From JAIRQX01 sp031556255 (GTDB lineage: Bacteria > Chrysiogenota > Deferribacteres > Deferribacterales > JAISNW01): a stretch of DNA of 15,213 bases. This document shows, piece after piece, positions 13,786 to 15,213 of this stretch. Both the position numbers and the translations under genes were made by a program. The notes below the pieces were generated by a model. It had not been told where the DNA came from. It saw only the letters and a list, made by a program, of their open reading frames with translations, and ran no database searches. The stretch's first letter is position 1. Each line of letters opens with the position of its first letter. Where the stretch lies: NCBI GenBank assembly GCA_031556255.1, contig JAVBTI010000042.1, forward strand, positions 1 to 15,213, in the 5' to 3' direction.

Positions 13786-13973
13786 AGTGTATTTGACTCC
13801 TTGGTTTTTCTTGTTACCGCCTCTGCGGTTTATATGCCTGGCATTCTGCCGGCGACCAACGGGAGCGAACCATCGGGTTCAACGCCCCTGTAAAAAGTGC
13901 CGCTGGCACCCGGCCGCCTATAGATGCCGGGATGACGCCACTCTAGGGTTGCTTTGCAAGCAATGTGCTGGCA
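13786..13973 (-). repeat. structured non-coding spacer between rpsM and rpsK
   Basis: 188 bases with many inverted repeats: TTGCTT-tgc-AAGCAA (about 13940-13954), CCCGGC/GCCGGG around an 11-base loop, ACCGC/GCGGT near rpsK, and a terminator-like GTGCC-agc-GGCAC plus TTTTT. No plausible ORF. The ATTGCTTGCAAAGCAA motif resembles the ATTGCAAAGCAAT hairpin after map, so these spacers may share a repeat family. Confidence 0.45.
13892..13909 (-). terminator. short terminator-like hairpin inside the ribosomal operon
   Basis: On the minus strand, GTGCC pairs with GGCAC around AGC (13897-13909), followed by TTTTT (complement of 13892-13896). The 5-bp stem is short, so it is at best partly active; it would act between rpsM and rpsK. 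Confidence 0.4.
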
Positions 13974-14342
13974 TCACTTCTTTTTAATACCGCGCTTGCC
14001 TGCGAGGCCCCTGCGTGTGCGGGCGTTTGAGCGGGTCTTCTGTCCGCGGCACGGGAGGTTGTTCCTATGGCGGTTGCCACGGTAACAGTTTATCTCGATG
14101 AGACGTTTTATACTGAGGCCGATCTCTTTCCTGAGGTCGCCTTCCACTTTAACTGATGAGTCCAGATATTTACGGATGTCCGCAATCTCCTGCTCGGTAA
14201 GCTCACCCATGCGCTTGATAGGGGAAATCTTTGTGACTTCCAGAATTTTACGCGCCGTGGGACGGCCGATACCGAAGATCTAGGTCAGCCCGATTTCTAC
14301 TTTCTTATTGTTTGGTATGTCAACACCGGCTACTCGCGCCAC
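13974..14342 (-). CDS. rpsM: 30S ribosomal protein uS13, interrupted by an in-frame TAG at codon 21
   Basis: A 122-codon frame for uS13, the 30S head protein that contacts the P-site tRNA and bridges to the 50S. Start GTG at 14342 has GGAGG six bases upstream. The frame reads VARVAGVDIPNNKKVEIGLT, then TAG (complement of 14280-14282), then IFGIGRPTARKILEVTKISP and on to the conserved VEGDLRKEIGLSIKRLIEIN, YRGNRHRNNLPCRGQKT, NARTRRG and a Lys tail before TGA. Codon 21 is Tyr in most bacteria (LTYIFGIG) and Ser in Escherichia coli; TAC or TAT to TAG is one substitution. Both flanks are intact, so no decay is visible. If TAG stops translation, restart at ATG 14210 would give only the last 78 residues and has no Shine-Dalgarno sequence. 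A base-call error is the simplest explanation; suppression or recoding is possible. Confidence 0.93.
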
Positions 14343-14353
14343 TGTCCGCCTCC

Positions 14354-14467
14354 TTAACCTTGTCTCTGCTTATGGCGGGGATTTTCACAGATCACTCTCA
14401 CCACGCCCTTGCGTTTAACAATTTTGCATTTGCTGCAAATTGGCTTAACACTTGCTCTTACTTTCAT
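14354..14467 (-). CDS. rpmJ: 50S ribosomal protein bL36
   Basis: A 37-residue large-subunit protein. The sequence MKVRASVKPIC, then SKCKIVKRKGVVRVICENPR and HKQRQG, is a typical bL36 with a zinc ribbon: Cys11, Cys14, Cys27 and His32, the C+ form. It is too short for most ORF cut-offs but unmistakable. It lies 17 bases after infA and 11 bases before the rpsM start, the standard infA-rpmJ-rpsM order. Confidence 0.98.
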   Translation of the reverse strand: MKVRASVKPICSKCKIVKRKGVVRVICENPRHKQRQG

Positions 14468-14484
14468 ACAGCAATCACCGCCTG

Positions 14485-14706
14485 TTATTTATGTCTGTAC
14501 GTAATCCGCCCACGGGTCAGATCATACGGCGACAATTCCACCGTCACCTTGTCCCCGGGCAGTATCCGGATGAAGTTCATCCGCATTTTGCCGGAAAGAT
14601 GCGCCGTAATAATGTGGTTATTCGGCAACTCAACCTTGAATGTGGCGTTGGGCAGCGCCTCGTTCACAACGCCGGAGGCTTCGATTACATCTCCCTTCTT
14701 GCTCAT
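14485..14706 (-). CDS. infA: translation initiation factor IF-1
   Basis: 73 residues, the usual IF-1 length, forming a single OB fold that occupies the 30S A site during initiation. Conserved blocks are KKGDVIEASGVVNEALPNAT, FKVELPNNHIITAHLSGKMR, RMNFIRILPGDKVTVELSPY and DLTRGRITYRHK. ATG at 14706 fits the family; the in-frame GTG two codons earlier is unlikely. An AGGTG element precedes it. A 263-base hairpin-rich spacer separates it from map. Confidence 0.97.
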   Translation of the reverse strand: MSKKGDVIEASGVVNEALPNATFKVELPNNHIITAHLSGKMRMNFIRILPGDKVTVELSPYDLTRGRITYRHK

Positions 14707-14969
14707 TGACACCTACTGTCTGTTTTTTGCCTTAGCTTCCCCGCCCTTGCGGGTTGGAATGAGGGGAATCTCCGGCTATATATTTCGCCCATTGAGGGAT
14801 GGGACAATCTGTTTTCCGTCGCGCATGCTCTTGCTTTCAGCAACAGCGCGCGACCGCTTGCGCCGTTTCGCGGAAGTGAATTCCGCTCAACTCCGCTGCG
14901 CTCCGTAACTCTTCCCTGCACAAGCAAAGCTTGTTCCGGTGTGAGTTACGGGCATTGCTTTGCAATGCC
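14707..14969 (-). repeat. hairpin-rich non-coding spacer between map and infA
   Basis: 263 bases with a dense series of perfect inverted repeats: GGCATTGC-ttt-GCAATGCC (14951-14969, directly after the map stop); CCGTAACTC/GAGTTACGG (14903-14911 with 14943-14951) enclosing ACAAGC-aaa-GCTTGT (14920-14934); and GTCGCGC/GCGCGAC (14818-14824 with 14848-14854) enclosing TTGCT-ttc-AGCAA. A further GCGGAA/TTCCGC hairpin lies between. No T-run follows the one after map, so it is not a normal terminator. Open frames here look random. It is probably a repeat element or a structured leader for infA. Confidence 0.5.
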
Positions 14970-15212
14970 TTAAAGCGTGTCCCCTGCCGCGAGGGTCAGT
15001 ATTTGCGGCCCGTCTTGCGTAACCGCGATAGTGTTCTCATAATGCGCGGACAGTTTCCCGTCTTTTGTGACCGTCGTCCAGCCGTCCGGCTGTGTCACTA
15101 TCCTGTAGTCGCCCTGGGAGACCATCGGTTCCACAGCCAGGAGCATCCCGGCTCTGAGCTTAGGTCCTTTTCCCGGAGGCCCGTAGTTTGGTATGCTGGG
15201 TTCTTCGTGTAT
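14970..15212 (-). CDS. map: methionine aminopeptidase type I, C-terminal part (partial)
   Basis: The last 80 codons of map, cut by the right edge. The enzyme removes the initiator Met from new proteins using two metal ions. The C-terminal metal-binding pattern is present: IHEEPSIPNYGPPGKG (with the catalytic His and the HEEP element), GMLLAVEPMV with a metal-binding Glu, DGWTTVTKDGKLSAHYENT with the second Glu (most relatives have QFEHT), and the end GPQILTL. The stop TAA complements 14970-14972. It lies upstream of infA in the operon as in many bacteria. Confidence 0.96.
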   Translation of the reverse strand: MHEEPSIPNYGPPGKGPKLRAGMLLAVEPMVSQGDYRIVTQPDGWTTVTKDGKLSAHYENTIAVTQDGPQILTLAAGDTL

Positions 15213-15213
15213 G

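Noticed and set aside
14280..14282. General reassignment of TAG to an amino acid
   Set aside because: rpoA and the cytochrome gene both end in TAG at the correct family length, and the other gene ends use TAA or TGA normally.
14312..14908. Plus-strand open frame of 198 codons across rpmJ, infA and the map-infA spacer
   Set aside because: It is antisense to two certain genes and has no domain features or ribosome-binding site.
1..15213. CRISPR array, tRNA, rRNA, insertion sequence or prophage
   Set aside because: No regularly spaced repeats, cloverleaf, rRNA-like stretch, transposase or integrase was found on reading both strands.

Overview
The window is a piece of bacterial chromosome, a little above 50% G+C by eye, built around two classic housekeeping clusters read from the minus strand, with anaerobic-respiration genes between and beside them. 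On the minus strand, reading right to left, the first cluster is map (cut by the right edge), infA, rpmJ, rpsM, rpsK, rpsD, rpoA and rplQ: the end of the alpha/spc ribosomal region. The second is rimP, nusA, ylxR, infB, ylxP (DUF503), rbfA, an unnamed small membrane protein and truB: the transcription/translation-factor operon. Both gene orders are widespread, so they do not fix the taxon. The zinc-type S4, the short map-infA-rpmJ run, two TorD-type molybdoenzyme chaperones and a small c-type cytochrome suggest an anaerobically respiring Gram-negative bacterium, perhaps Deferribacterota, Chrysiogenota or a deltaproteobacterial relative. This placement is an inference.

Layout. 1-74: the last codons of a plus-strand gene, plausibly a molybdopterin oxidoreductase. 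157-1816: a TorD-like chaperone overlapping a PAS/LuxR-type regulator. 1887-2087: a doubtful small ORF. 2111-2353: a monoheme cytochrome c on the minus strand with its own terminator. 2478-9740: the rimP-to-truB operon. 9741-10254: a long spacer with a promoter and terminator-like leader for rimP and a small plus-strand ORF. 10255-10944: a second TorD-family chaperone with a strong terminator. 10945-11269: spacer ending in the terminator of the ribosomal operon. 11270-14706: rplQ to infA. 14707-14969: hairpin-rich spacer. 14970-15212: 3' end of map.

The most striking observation is an in-frame amber codon (TAG) at codon 21 of rpsM (uS13), where Tyr or Ser is usual. The reading frame is otherwise perfect from a well-placed GTG start to the stop. 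TAG also ends rpoA and the cytochrome gene, so a general reassignment of TAG is unlikely; a sequence error or special decoding remains possible.

A second theme is operon-internal spacers full of hairpins: ylxP-rbfA, rpsM-rpsK and map-infA. Genes at these places are normally close together, so the spacers look like inserted non-coding repeats or regulatory RNA. One carries a good promoter almost on top of the rbfA start. A third point is a textbook intrinsic terminator whose U-tract ends about six bases before the rimP start codon, directly below a predicted promoter. It may be an attenuator or an odd 5' leader for the NusA/IF2 operon.

I found no CRISPR array, tRNA, rRNA or transposase, and no evident new multi-gene system.
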